From positions 18,081 through 82,080 of the forward strand of contig BJHQ01000020.1 in NCBI GenBank assembly GCA_014193115.1: DNA of 64,000 bases, in the 5' to 3' direction. The notes under the pieces are model-generated. The model worked only from the letters and a program-made list of their open reading frames with translations, did not search any database and had not been told where the DNA came from. A program made the position numbers and the translations under genes. This DNA is from Planctomycetota bacterium (GTDB taxonomy: Bacteria > Planctomycetota > UBA11346). Shown here piece by piece: positions 33,970-42,585 of this stretch. The number at the start of each line of letters is the position of its first letter. The first letter of the stretch is position 1.

Positions 33970-35301
33970 ATGCCCCTGGTCCTGGCCGCAGGCGACCCAT
34001 CATCCTCGGGCATGACCCCGCCCGTCGCCGCTTCGCCCAGCACCGACCCCCGCGCCGCCTTCCTTCGCCGTGAATCCGCGGTGCGCGGTTATTGCCGGGG
34101 ATTCCCTGCAATCTTCGCCACCGCCCAGGGATCGCGGGTGCGCGATGAGACCGGTCGCGAGTGGATCGATTTCCTGTGCGGCGCGGGTTCGCTCAATTAC
34201 GGCCACAACCCGCCACGGGTAATCGCCGCCCTGACTGACTACCTGGCGAGCGGCGGGATCCTCCACGGATTGGATTTGCACACGGTCGCCAAGCGCCGGT
34301 TTCTCGAGATTTTCGAGCGGGTGATCCTGGCCCCGCGGGGCATGGAGCACCGGGTCCAATTCACCAATCCCACCGGCACCAATGCGGTGGAAGCGGCCTT
34401 CAAGCTAGCCCGGAAAATCACCGGCCGGGCGGGCATTCACGCCTTCACCAACGGCTACCATGGCATGACCCTGGGCGCCCTGGCCGCCACCGGCAACAAG
34501 TACAATCGGGCCGGGGCCGGCGTCGCCTTGGGCGGGGCGACGTTCCTTCCCTTCGACGGATATTTTGGGGCCAATCTCGACACCATCGCCATGATCAGGA
34601 AACTGTGGGAGGATCCGAGCAGCGGGGTCGATCTGCCAGCCGCGGTGGTGGTCGAAACGGTCCAGGGCGAAGGCGGTATCAACGTCGCCTCGTGGGCATG
34701 GCTGAAGTCTCTCGCCGCTTTGTGCCGCGAACATCAGGTGCTGCTGATCGTCGACGACATCCAGATCGGCAATGGACGCTCCGGGACCTTCTTCAGCTAC
34801 GAAACGGCGGGCATCGATCCCGACTTGATCGTGGTCTCGAAATCCATCGGCGGCTGCGGCCTGCCCCTGGCCCTGGTGCTGATCAAACCGGTGCACGACC
34901 GCTGGAAGCCAGCCGAGCACAATGGCACGTTCCGCGGCAATCAGCTGGCATTCGTCGCTGCCGCCGCGGCCTTGGAACAGCACTGGAGCGATCGGGCCGG
35001 CTTCGAGGCGGCCATCGCCCAACGTTCCCAGCGCCTGCGCGGCCGGCTTGAGGCCATCGCCGCGGCGCACCCGGATCGCGGATTCTCGGTCCGTGGTCGA
35101 GGCCTGATGCAGGGCTTGGTCAGCGCTGATCCGGAACGGGCGGCGCGGATCAGCGCCGTCGCGTATGATCGTGGCCTGATCATCGAACGCGCCGGTCCCC
35201 ACGACGAAGTGGTGAAGGCGATGCCTCCACTCACCATCGCGTTTGATGATCTCGACGCGGGCTGCTCGATCCTGGCCGAATCGGTCGCCGCCGCCGGCTG
35301 A
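33970..35301 (+). CDS. Diaminobutyrate-2-oxoglutarate aminotransferase-like protein
   Basis: 443 residues (alternative ATG at 34012). The EctB/DabA-type pattern is clear: 'ESAVRGYCRGFPAIFATAQGS', 'GAGSLNYGHNPPRV', 'TGTNAVEAAFKLAR', 'GYHGMTLGALAATGN', 'LIVDDIQIGNGRSGTFFSYE' and 'VVSKSIGGCGLPLA' (PLP Lys). This is a class III aminotransferase converting aspartate semialdehyde to 2,4-diaminobutyrate. No ectA or ectC is next to it, so the product may feed ectoine made elsewhere or another pathway. Confidence 0.85.
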   Translation: MPLVLAAGDPSSSGMTPPVAASPSTDPRAAFLRRESAVRGYCRGFPAIFATAQGSRVRDETGREWIDFLCGAGSLNYGHNPPRVIAALTDYLASGGILHGLDLHTVAKRRFLEIFERVILAPRGMEHRVQFTNPTGTNAVEAAFKLARKITGRAGIHAFTNGYHGMTLGALAATGNKYNRAGAGVALGGATFLPFDGYFGANLDTIAMIRKLWEDPSSGVDLPAAVVVETVQGEGGINVASWAWLKSLAALCREHQVLLIVDDIQIGNGRSGTFFSYETAGIDPDLIVVSKSIGGCGLPLALVLIKPVHDRWKPAEHNGTFRGNQLAFVAAAAALEQHWSDRAGFEAAIAQRSQRLRGRLEAIAAAHPDRGFSVRGRGLMQGLVSADPERAARISAVAYDRGLIIERAGPHDEVVKAMPPLTIAFDDLDAGCSILAESVAAAG

Positions 35302-35731
35302 GCTGCACCGGCCGGGCGGTACTCATCGGCGGATCTTCATCGGCAGAATTTCGCCGCACGCAGAACTCGGGTTCGGGCATAATGACCTTGCGCGGATCCG
35401 GTGCGGCGATGCCCAAATGGTCTGGATTGCTCGGGATCGCGGAACCATCCGCAAATTCAATCAGCGGCCACGATTTGACCAGGTTGCCAACAGGATCTGC
35501 GTCGCGCCGGCCATGAGGGCATCGCCGCTCAGAAACGTGCGCCTTGCTGTTGTGCTCACCCACAGTCGATTTTCGATGAAATGCTTCAGGTTTTTCAGCG
35601 AGGCCTGAGCCGCCGTGTGCAGATGTCCAGAATCAAGGCTGATCCTGGATCTGGGAATGCTGTGTCTCTTGGTCCTTCCCCGTCGCTCAGCTCCGCCTTG
35701 CCGGATCCTTCCCAGGCCCGCAGTCTCAGGC
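35302..35731. other. Intergenic region with dispersed-repeat copy A
   Basis: A 430-bp gap between the aminotransferase and tetR. It holds copy A (35396-35562) of a repeat shared with 37231-37392. No other promoter or RNA is convincingly seen. Confidence 0.6.
35396..35562. repeat. Dispersed repeat, copy A (about 165 bp)
   Basis: Shares with 37231-37392 the stretches CAGCGGCCACGATTTG, CCATGAGGGCATCGCCGCTC and CTTG(C/T)TGTTGTG, with diverged spacers, and a looser match 60 bp upstream. The two copies have the same orientation and flank the tetR-DUF350 segment. A GCGATGAGGGCATCGC hairpin forms in copy B and is degenerate here. Confidence 0.75.
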
Positions 35732-36328
35732 ATGCCGCGTCCCCCCAAGGCCCGTGCCCCGCTGAAGCAGGCAGCCCTCGAACTCTTCGTCGAACGCGGA
35801 GTGCATGCCGCAGGCATCCGCGAACTGGCCCGCCATGCCGGTTGCAGCGAAGCGGCGCTGTACCGGCATTGGGAAAACAAGGAGGCCCTGGTCAGGGCCC
35901 TGTATGTCGAGCATCTGGCAGAGGTCATGGCGCTGCTCGATGCCGCCATCACCACCGCCAAGGCGGCTGCGTCTGAGCCGCTGATCGCCGTCCAGGTGCG
36001 CCAGGCGGTCAAGGCGGCCTATCGTTTGTATGACGAGCAACCGCTGGTCTTCCGCTTCATCCTGCTCATCCAGCATGAGCTGGCGAAGGAGCTGCCGCCG
36101 GATTACCGGGTCCCGAACGACGTGGTCATCGACCTGATCAAGGCCGCGATCGCCCGCAACGAGATTCCCCCGTGCGATCCGGCCCTGCACGCCAGCTGGC
36201 TGGTCGGGATGTTCCTTGAGACCGCTACGTTCGTGCTGTACGGCCGGTTGCCGGGTCCGCTCAGCCAGCATGTCGATGGTGTGACCGCCGCAGTGCTGCG
36301 GGTGCTGCGGGTCGGCGAAGCGCGATGA
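35732..36328 (+). CDS. TetR-family transcriptional regulator
   Basis: 198 residues from the ATG at 35732. The N-terminal HTH is typical: 'LKQAALELFVERGVHAAGIRELARHAGCSEAALYRHWENKEAL'. The C-terminal ligand domain is unassigned ('FRFILLIQHELAKELPPDYR'). It is convergent with the DUF350 gene. The target is unknown. Confidence 0.9.
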   Translation: MPRPPKARAPLKQAALELFVERGVHAAGIRELARHAGCSEAALYRHWENKEALVRALYVEHLAEVMALLDAAITTAKAAASEPLIAVQVRQAVKAAYRLYDEQPLVFRFILLIQHELAKELPPDYRVPNDVVIDLIKAAIARNEIPPCDPALHASWLVGMFLETATFVLYGRLPGPLSQHVDGVTAAVLRVLRVGEAR

Positions 36329-36377
36329 GGTTGAGGGCTGGTGCGAGAGGTCGCACGAATAACCCCAGAAAATAACA

Positions 36378-36410
36378 GCAGCCTGCACCGCGTTCGGCGA
36401 TGCAGGCTGC
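36378..36410 (-). terminator. Intrinsic terminator of the DUF350 gene
   Basis: A 10-bp stem GCAGCCTGCA/TGCAGGCTGC with a 13-nt loop, then on the minus strand TGTTATTTTC. It lies 17 nt beyond the stop of the minus-strand gene and 50 nt beyond the tetR stop, so it may serve both. Confidence 0.75.
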
Positions 36411-36426
36411 CGCAATCAACAACCGA

Positions 36427-37083
36427 TCAGTGGAACAGCGCCGTCAGCAGGGCGTTGAAGAACGCGCCGAGGCCGGTGCCGACGCCGCTGACGCCGCTCG
36501 CAACCATGTGGCTGACGCCATACAGGATGCCGGCATAGACGATGCCGATGGCGATGTTGCCGTTCTTGAACTCGGCCTTTTCATCAATGTCCTTGGTCAG
36601 CTTGTCCATGATCGTGAAGGTCACGGTGATGGCGGCTGAGGCCAGGGCGACAGCGACGATCAGATTGATGAAGCCGGCTGCGAAGCCGCTGACTCCAGCG
36701 GCCCAGCTGGCAGCTGAGGTGCTGGCGAGCGAACCGACCGACTTGGTCATGCTGTCGATGCCGCTGCCGATGACGTTGGTGTAGCTCAGGACCACGGCGC
36801 CAGCGAGCAGGGCCACCGAGATGTTCTTGTTCTTGATCTCGGCCCAGATGTCGAGGCCGTCGAGCAGCTTGCCGAGCAGGGTCAAGCCGGCGGTGACGGC
36901 GAAGGCCGCCATGCTCAGTCCGAGCACGACTTGGATGACGCCGATCAGCAATCCGCCGAGGGATCCGACCACGCCAAACCAGCCTGAAGCATCTGCAGCC
37001 GGTGCGGCGGCTGGTTCAGCTGCGGCCAAGGCGGCGAGGCCGAGAGCGAGCAGCAGGGTGAGGGGGCGGATGAGACGGGTCAT
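36427..37083 (-). CDS. DUF350 membrane protein, two-repeat form
   Basis: 218 residues from the ATG at 37083, with AGGAG 6 nt upstream. A signal or first transmembrane segment ('LTLLLALGLAALAAAEP') is followed by two DUF350-like units. Each ends with an acidic/Lys-Asn motif: 'DIWAEIKNKNISVALLAGAVVLSY' and 'DIDEKAEFKNGNIAIGIVYAGILYG'. Predicted multi-pass membrane. The function is unknown; DUF350 proteins often neighbour stress or phage-shock genes. Confidence 0.85.
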   Translation of the reverse strand: MTRLIRPLTLLLALGLAALAAAEPAAAPAADASGWFGVVGSLGGLLIGVIQVVLGLSMAAFAVTAGLTLLGKLLDGLDIWAEIKNKNISVALLAGAVVLSYTNVIGSGIDSMTKSVGSLASTSAASWAAGVSGFAAGFINLIVAVALASAAITVTFTIMDKLTKDIDEKAEFKNGNIAIGIVYAGILYGVSHMVASGVSGVGTGLGAFFNALLTALFH

Positions 37084-37403
37084 GGGAGACTCCTGGCGGG
37101 GAAGGCCGCCGTGCGGGGGGCGGAGCCTAGGGCGCTCGCTCCGTTGCCAAGTGTGTGCCACTCCACCGGCAAGACCCGGTCAGGATATGGTTGGCATGGT
37201 GTGAAGACACGAGCTCGGTCGCGAACACCGAGTCCGGTGTTGCGATGGCGAAGCCTTCAATTTCCGGAATTGCTTGGAGCCGCGAAACCAACACAGATCA
37301 GCGGCCACGATTTGCCCAGGCTGTCATCGGCACCAACCTTTCGCCGGCGATGAGGGCATCGCCGCTCCAAAACACGGGTCTTGTTGTTGTGGGTGCGCTT
37401 CGG
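37084..37403. other. Intergenic region with dispersed-repeat copy B
   Basis: A 320-bp gap between DUF350 and sua5. It holds copy B of the repeat (37231-37392), ending about 10 nt before the sua5 stop. The promoter for the DUF350 gene is expected near 37100-37160 but no clear -35/-10 pair was found. Confidence 0.6.
37231..37392. repeat. Dispersed repeat, copy B (about 160 bp)
   Basis: Direct-orientation match to copy A at 35396-35562, sharing CAGCGGCCACGATTTG and GATGAGGGCATCGCCGCTC blocks. Palindromic GCGATGAGGGCATCGC (37348-37363) gives a hairpin. It has no ORF and no obvious transposase, so it is a non-coding dispersed element. Confidence 0.75.
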
Positions 37404-38357
37404 TTAGCCAAGACCAGCTGCCCGGCGCAGCCGGTCGTTGATCGCTGCGCCAAGACCGGACTCGGGCACCAATTCAGCTACGATGAGCGGCAGGTTCGCC
37501 GCATCGAGCCGGCGCAAGGCGGCGAAGACCGAGGCTGCGGCTTCGGCCAAGTCACCATCTGCCGACAGGATCTCCACCGCAGTTCCAATCCGGGGCAGGT
37601 CCCGACCGGTGAAGGCCAGCCAGCCGGCGCCATCGGGCCAGGGTTCCAGCGACCTGCGTAGGCGAAGCGGTGTGCGCGGTGCGTAATGCGAGGCCAGGAG
37701 CCCCGGTGCGGGCAGGGCCAGGTGCTCTGCCCGGACGCTGCGATCGGCGAGATCCACCCTTTCATCCAGGATTTCCGCGATCCGCTCACGGGTCAGCCCG
37801 CCTGGCCGCAGAATCAACGGCGTTGGATCGGGGCGCAGCACGGTGCTTTCGACCCCGACCCGGCACGGTCCGCCGTCGAGGATTTCAGCCACCGCGTCGC
37901 CCAATTGCTCGCGGACATGCGCCGCGCAGGTCGGGCTGATCCGGCCGAACAGATTGGCGCTCGGTGCCGCCAGAGGTCGGCCGCAGGCCCGGATCAGCGC
38001 CAACGCCAGCGGATGATCGGGGACCCGCACCGCGACGCTGTCGAGGCCGCTGGTGACGGCGTCCGGTACGATCGGGCGTCGCGGCAGCACCAGGGTCAAC
38101 GGCCCTGGCCAGCACGTCGCTGCCAACCGCCGAGCACGTGGGGAAGGCTCGGCGACGGTCCAGGCATGCTCGGCGTCGGCGCAGTGGACGATCAGCGGAT
38201 CGAACCGCGGCCGGCCTTTGGCGGTGAAAATCCTCAGCACCGCTGCGGCATCCAGCGCATCTGCAGCCAGGCCATAGACGGTTTCGGTGGGCATGCCGAC
38301 CAGGGCGCCGACGCGGATGGCGGCTGCAGCGCGGGTCAATTCAGGGAGCTTGAGCAA
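37404..38357 (-). CDS. L-threonylcarbamoyladenylate synthase (Sua5/TsaC2)
   Basis: 317 residues: an N-terminal YrdC-like domain ('GMPTETVYGLAADALD', 'IFTAKGRPRFDPLIVH', 'CWPGPLTLVL', 'RPLAAPSANLFGRISPT', 'VGVESTVL') and a C-terminal Sua5 domain joined by 'HYAPRTPLRL'. The length matches long-form Sua5. It makes threonylcarbamoyl-AMP for t6A37 on ANN-reading tRNAs. Confidence 0.93.
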   Translation of the reverse strand: MLKLPELTRAAAAIRVGALVGMPTETVYGLAADALDAAAVLRIFTAKGRPRFDPLIVHCADAEHAWTVAEPSPRARRLAATCWPGPLTLVLPRRPIVPDAVTSGLDSVAVRVPDHPLALALIRACGRPLAAPSANLFGRISPTCAAHVREQLGDAVAEILDGGPCRVGVESTVLRPDPTPLILRPGGLTRERIAEILDERVDLADRSVRAEHLALPAPGLLASHYAPRTPLRLRRSLEPWPDGAGWLAFTGRDLPRIGTAVEILSADGDLAEAAASVFAALRRLDAANLPLIVAELVPESGLGAAINDRLRRAAGLG

Positions 38358-38384
38358 GTTGGTCAGGATTCGCTGCTCGCCTGG

Positions 38385-39563
38385 TCAGGCAAGTTGCTCC
38401 GCCAACCAGCGCAGTTCGCCAGCGGTTCCGGCGCGGATGGTGTCGGCCGAGCGGGCGAGGAGCGGCCAGGTATAGGTCTCAGCCGCGACGTGGGTGCATC
38501 CGGCGGCGATGCTGGCGGCGAGCCCGGCCCGGCTGCCGGCGATGGTCGCGGACAGGCCATGGCCGGTGACCGGAGTGGTCAATGGAACGTGGAAATGGCT
38601 GCGCACCGCGTGGGCGTCGGGGATGCGCTCCAACAGGCGATCCAGCTCGCCCAGATCCTGCACTTTCACCATCGTTCCCCAGGCCTCGCCCTGCCGCCTT
38701 GCGGCAGCGGTCTGGTGCAGGAACCGCGGCTCGTCCAGGGCGCGCATTGCTGCTACCCCGGAGGGATCCTGGCCAGGGGAGATCACCTCTGGCGCCGCCG
38801 ATACCTGGACTTTCGCGATCCTGGCGCCTGCAGCCACCATGCGTCGCACCGCGTCGGCTGGATCGACAAAGGCCAGGGACAGATGGCAGGTGTCAACGCA
38901 GACGCCGAGGTGTTCGGCGATGGCGGAACGGCCTGCGGCAAGATCACCGCCGAGGGCGCGGGATGCCGCCTCGGCGCCGATCGTGGCGAGGGGGCCGCTC
39001 CAGAACCACGCCACATCGTGGTCGTTTTCCAACAGGCACCACGGTTCCGGCTCCAAGCACAAGACCGCCGTGCGACCGCTGGATTGTTTCACGGACGCGG
39101 CGGCTGCCGCCCAACCGCCAAGGGCGGCGGCGATGGTCGCCACGCTCCCGGCATCCTGACGATGGTGGGGCCGGTAGCTGCCGGGCACCGTGCTGACCGT
39201 GACCAGTGGTTCATCGCTCAGGAACAACGCGGCGTCGAGCAGCTTGAGGCTGTCGGCGTACCGCTGTTGGCTCGTCCAGTCCGGCAGGTACGCAGCATCC
39301 TTGACCCGGGCGGCTTGGAACGGATTCAGCGGAAAACCGTTCAGCGTGTGGGCGGAAAGGCGATGCCGATCAAGCTGGGCGCGGATCAGGCGCCAGCCCG
39401 CCACGCCTTCGGCAAGCGCCACCGACCCGAGCCGCAGATCGACTCCGAGCCGGTCCCAGCCCAGATCGTCCCGTAACGCCCCGGCAAAGCCTGACATGGC
39501 AGCTGCGATCTCGGCGCAGGTCTCAGCGGCATGCAGATTGGTGCTGTAGCCCAGCGGCAGCAT
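38385..39563 (-). CDS. EboE-like metabolite-traffic protein (TIM-barrel)
   Basis: 392 residues from the ATG at 39563. 'YSTNLHAAETCAEI', 'LSAHTLNGFPLNPFQAARVKDAAYLPDWTSQQRYADSL' and 'STVPGSYR' match the EboE family (sugar-phosphate isomerase-like fold). 'CLEPEPWCLLEND', 'GVCVDTCHLSLAF' and 'FHVPL' are further conserved stretches. Ebo proteins are implicated in moving or modifying secondary metabolites. No other ebo genes are adjacent. Confidence 0.85.
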   Translation of the reverse strand: MLPLGYSTNLHAAETCAEIAAAMSGFAGALRDDLGWDRLGVDLRLGSVALAEGVAGWRLIRAQLDRHRLSAHTLNGFPLNPFQAARVKDAAYLPDWTSQQRYADSLKLLDAALFLSDEPLVTVSTVPGSYRPHHRQDAGSVATIAAALGGWAAAAASVKQSSGRTAVLCLEPEPWCLLENDHDVAWFWSGPLATIGAEAASRALGGDLAAGRSAIAEHLGVCVDTCHLSLAFVDPADAVRRMVAAGARIAKVQVSAAPEVISPGQDPSGVAAMRALDEPRFLHQTAAARRQGEAWGTMVKVQDLGELDRLLERIPDAHAVRSHFHVPLTTPVTGHGLSATIAGSRAGLAASIAAGCTHVAAETYTWPLLARSADTIRAGTAGELRWLAEQLA

Positions 39564-39593
39564 CGGGACTCCCGGACATGAAGAAGCAACTGG

Positions 39594-39669
39594 TGGTGGG
39601 GCCTGCGGGATTTGAACCCACAACCGAGCGATTATGAGTCGCCTGCTCTAACCGTTGAGCTAAGGCCCC
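39594..39669 (-). tRNA. tRNA-Met (anticodon CAT)
   Basis: A canonical cloverleaf: GGGGCCT/AGGCCCC acceptor, T8, D arm GCTC-AACGGTTA-GAGC, anticodon arm GGCGA-CTCATAA-TCGCT, T arm GTGGG-TTCAAAT-CCCGC, A73, encoded CCA. Elongator Met, or Ile with lysidine, by anticodon alone. It is just upstream of the EboE gene on the same strand. Confidence 0.93.
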
Positions 39670-40117
39670 TTCTGAGGTTACGGTGGTTGCTTCGCAGCCG
39701 GGCGAGGTTTCCCGGGCGGTTCAAAGCGAACCATGGTCGAGTCTCGACGATGCTGGCGTGAGTGTCCAGCGCCGGGTCCTGGGGCAGGTGTGTTGGGCAT
39801 CGCTTTGGGCCGGGCTGTCGAAACGTCTCGCCGTCATCCCGGCCGCTCAAACAGCGCAGTCTCAGCCATCCTGACCGAGCTCGGCAGCGATAGGACCTGC
39901 CTTTTTCAGCTTTCACCGCCAGGTTGTGAATAATCAGGAGGTACCGTCGTGCGCTTCGCCTCGCGGCCTGGCCTTGCCCCTTCCGAGTGATTTTGCCTTG
40001 CTATCGGAGAGATTCATTTCCGCCGGCGAGAACCTGACGGCCGCACTACTGGCTTGCGGTCAGCGCCCCACATCCGATCATACCCACCCCCTTAGCCCAA
40101 GAGCGACCCGCCCCGTC
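39670..40117. other. Long leader region before the cold-shock-like gene
   Basis: A 448-bp gap. It holds a consensus AGGAGG site followed by a 13-codon ORF at 39949-39990. Long 5' untranslated regions are usual for cold-shock genes. No CRISPR or tRNA is present. Confidence 0.5.
39949..39990 (+). CDS. Possible leader peptide (13 residues)
   Basis: GTG-started ORF (VRFASRPGLAPSE) preceded by a perfect AGGAGG at 39937-39942, 6-11 nt before the start. It lies 127 nt before the cold-shock-domain gene. The RBS is the strongest seen in this region. It could be a leader peptide, or a chance ORF. Confidence 0.4.
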   Translation: MRFASRPGLAPSE

Positions 40118-40639
40118 ATGCCCATCGGAACCATTGCCAACGTCCTTCCACCCCGCGAGCCGGGCCGTCCATCGATGGGGTACATCACCCCCGAAGGCCG
40201 CGCTCCTCGTGAGGCCGACGTTCGTTTCTTCACTGACAACTGGAGCGGCCCCGGCGAACCCCGGCGCGGCATCCAGGTCGAATACGACGAAGCCACCGAT
40301 CGCTCGGGGAATGCAGTCGCACGTAACGTCCGTCCGCCGGGATCCCCGGTGGTCGCTCGTCCGCCCCGCGCTGGCGGCGGCGGAGCTGGCGGCGGCGGCG
40401 GCGGTCCGACCACTCCCGGTCGTGGCACCATCGCCAACATCCTCCCGCCCCGCGAACCAGGCCGCGCCTCCATGGGGTACATCACCCCCGAAGGCCGTGC
40501 TCCTCGCGAAGCCGATGTCCGTTTCTTCACGGACAAGTGGACTGGCCAGGGTGAACCCAAGCGCGGACAGCCGGTCGTTTATGACCAGGGCACCGACCGC
40601 ATGGGCAACCCCACCGCCACCAACGTCCGCCCGGCCTGA
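40118..40639 (+). CDS. Tandem cold-shock-domain-like protein
   Basis: 173 residues from the ATG at 40118; the frame is open to 39926 but upstream has no family similarity. Two nearly identical units of about 70 residues ('GTIANVLPPREPGRPSMGYITPEG' and 'GTIANILPPREPGRASMGYITPEG') each continue with 'APREADVRFFTD' and 'NV RPP'-type ends. The order resembles a cold-shock domain (GT.., G.I.P..G.., DV.F, V.F.., N.R). A Gly-rich linker ('AGGGGAGGGGGGP') joins them. RNA binding is inferred. Confidence 0.75.
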   Translation: MPIGTIANVLPPREPGRPSMGYITPEGRAPREADVRFFTDNWSGPGEPRRGIQVEYDEATDRSGNAVARNVRPPGSPVVARPPRAGGGGAGGGGGGPTTPGRGTIANILPPREPGRASMGYITPEGRAPREADVRFFTDKWTGQGEPKRGQPVVYDQGTDRMGNPTATNVRPA

Positions 40640-40683
40640 TCCCTCGCTGCTGGCCCCGGCCGGCGGCGATCCAGTCTGAAGCA

Positions 40684-40720
40684 AACATCCTCCGGCACGC
40701 ACCGCGTGCCGGAGGATGTT
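40684..40720. terminator. Bidirectional intrinsic terminator
   Basis: A 16-bp perfect stem (40684-40699 with 40705-40720) and 5-nt loop lie between the convergent cold-shock-like gene (ends 40639) and PhyH gene (ends 40757). A short T-run exists on each side. It probably ends both transcripts. Confidence 0.75.
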
Positions 40721-40756
40721 CATTTGCAATTCCTGCCGTTCAGTGCGGCGCTCTTG

Positions 40757-41563
40757 TTACCGGGCAGCTCCGGTCTGCTGGGCTCGTCGCAAAGACCAGA
40801 TGTTTTTCTCATCCATCCCGACCGGTCGGTTGGCCGGGATGTCTTCGAATACCGGATTCGGTGCGCAGTCGTAATCGCAAATGATCGACCAGCGATCACG
40901 GTCGCTGGTATTGCGCTGGCTCATGTGCAGGACGAGCGAATGGAAGATCAGCAGTCCGCCTGCCGCTACCGGTACCGGGATCGCTTGCGCAACGTCGATA
41001 TCCCCTTCGCCGACTTGCAATTCCCGACCGGCGTGGGGAACCAGACCGAGACGATGGGATCCGGGGATCGCCCAGACGCAGCCATTGCCTTGGTCCGCGT
41101 CGTGGATGGCGATCCACACTGTGATCTGCCTGGGGTCATAGGCCTGCCAGTACGCCGCATCCTGGTGCCAGGGTTTCGCCGCTCCGCCGTTGGCCGGTTT
41201 GAACATGACCTTGGATGAATGGTACCAAATCTCGGGACCGATCAGATCCTCCATGAGGTCGAGCAGGTCGCCGCGGGTGAAGACCTCACCGACCTCGGGG
41301 ATGGTGAAGGCTGCGCCTTGGATTTTCCGGAACATACCCGGGCGTTTCGCTGCCGCCTGATGATTCATGCTGTCATCATCGACCTTTTCCAGATTGAACC
41401 CTCCACCATCACGGGTCTGGCCGGCACGTTCAGTGCATGCGCGGGCGATGCCGGCTTCAACCCGGCGCACCTGGTTGGGTTGCAGGAAATCGTTGATCAC
41501 CAGGAATCCGTCGCGGCGGTAGCGGTCGAGTTGGTCGGGGGAGAGATAGCGCATGGTCGCCAT
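40757..41563 (-). CDS. Phytanoyl-CoA dioxygenase family (PhyH) protein
   Basis: 268 residues. The Fe(II)/2-oxoglutarate fold is shown by 'FLVINDFLQPNQVRRVE', 'PWHQDAAYW' (H-x-D), 'GCVWAIPGSHRLG' and 'HMSQRN' (late His). The family hydroxylates phytanoyl-CoA, ectoine and natural products. The substrate is unknown here. The gene is divergent from the AraC regulator 82 nt away. Confidence 0.9.
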   Translation of the reverse strand: MATMRYLSPDQLDRYRRDGFLVINDFLQPNQVRRVEAGIARACTERAGQTRDGGGFNLEKVDDDSMNHQAAAKRPGMFRKIQGAAFTIPEVGEVFTRGDLLDLMEDLIGPEIWYHSSKVMFKPANGGAAKPWHQDAAYWQAYDPRQITVWIAIHDADQGNGCVWAIPGSHRLGLVPHAGRELQVGEGDIDVAQAIPVPVAAGGLLIFHSLVLHMSQRNTSDRDRWSIICDYDCAPNPVFEDIPANRPVGMDEKNIWSLRRAQQTGAAR

Positions 41564-41644
41564 CGTCGCGGACCACGTCGATCGTCGCCATGTGTTAATC
41601 CAACTTCAGCTTGTGGTTTTCGCTCATCCGCCGATCCTGCCGCA

Positions 41645-42547
41645 ATGGCCGCCATCGCCTTTCCGAGCTCACCCCATGCTCAGGTGGTGGCTCCACCACA
41701 GGGTTTCGATCCGGATCTACCCGCGAAAGTTCGGCAGGTTCTTGATCAAGCCAGGGTCGAATTGGTCAGTGCGCTCTTCTGGCAGTGCGCGGCGGGCTGG
41801 TCCATTCCCGTCCGATCGGTGTCGGATGAGATGTGGTTCCTGATCATAACTGGTCACGGTTGGATGCGGCTGCGCGGTCAGCGGATCGCCCTGAAGGGAG
41901 GCACGCTTGCCCATTGGCCGGCGGGGACGCCCCATGCCGCCGGCCACGATCCGGATCGACCGCTCAGCGTCATCGCCTGCCATTTCACAGCCCACCTGGC
42001 CGGCGGGATGCGTTCTGGCGCCCTGGCCGAGCCTCCGCCTGCCGTGGATTTGGCCGTGCACGATCCGGTCCGCAGCTGGCTTGCGGCCGCTGTCGTTGAC
42101 TACGTCCACCGGCCTCCCGGCTGGAAACGGCGCGGCGATGCCTTGGCCACGGCGGTATTCCATCACATCCTTCGCAATTTTCCTCGTCAGGCGGTTGTCC
42201 ATCCTGCCGGCGACTCCGGTGCGTTGGCCCGGGTGCTGCCCGCCTTGGAGCGGATGGAATCGGATCTGGCCAGACCCTGTGGCATTCCTGCCTTGGCCAG
42301 ACTGTGCGGGCTGTCGCCAGCGCAATTCCGCCGGCTGTTCGCCAAGGCCCTTGGGACGACACCCGTGGTCCATTCCCGGAGCCTGCGTCTCGCAGCAGCG
42401 CGGCGTCTGCTGCGCGAGACTGACGACGATCTCTCCACGGTCGCCCGGGCCGTCGGATTCGCCGAAGCCGCGTTTTTCTCCCATGTCTTCAAGCAAGAGA
42501 CCGGCCTGCCGCCAGGTGCGTGGCGACGGTTGCCTGCCACGCCGTGA
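41645..42547 (+). CDS. AraC-family transcriptional regulator
   Basis: 300 residues from the ATG at 41645. The N-terminal cupin part includes 'SDEMWFLIITGHGWMRLRGQRIALKGGTLAHWPAGTPHAA'. The C-terminal two HTH units include 'IPALARLCGLSPAQFRRLFAKALGTTPV' and 'LSTVARAVGFAEAAFFSHVFKQETGLPPGAWR'. It is divergent from the PhyH gene and probably regulates it (inference). Confidence 0.92.
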   Translation: MAAIAFPSSPHAQVVAPPQGFDPDLPAKVRQVLDQARVELVSALFWQCAAGWSIPVRSVSDEMWFLIITGHGWMRLRGQRIALKGGTLAHWPAGTPHAAGHDPDRPLSVIACHFTAHLAGGMRSGALAEPPPAVDLAVHDPVRSWLAAAVVDYVHRPPGWKRRGDALATAVFHHILRNFPRQAVVHPAGDSGALARVLPALERMESDLARPCGIPALARLCGLSPAQFRRLFAKALGTTPVVHSRSLRLAAARRLLRETDDDLSTVARAVGFAEAAFFSHVFKQETGLPPGAWRRLPATP

Positions 42548-42585
42548 GTCCAGCCCGACGGACGTTCGAGGGCTTGCTCGACTGC

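Noticed and set aside
37686..39476. 596-codon plus-strand ORF across Sua5 and EboE genes
   Set aside because: Antisense to two clear genes and without any recognisable domain.
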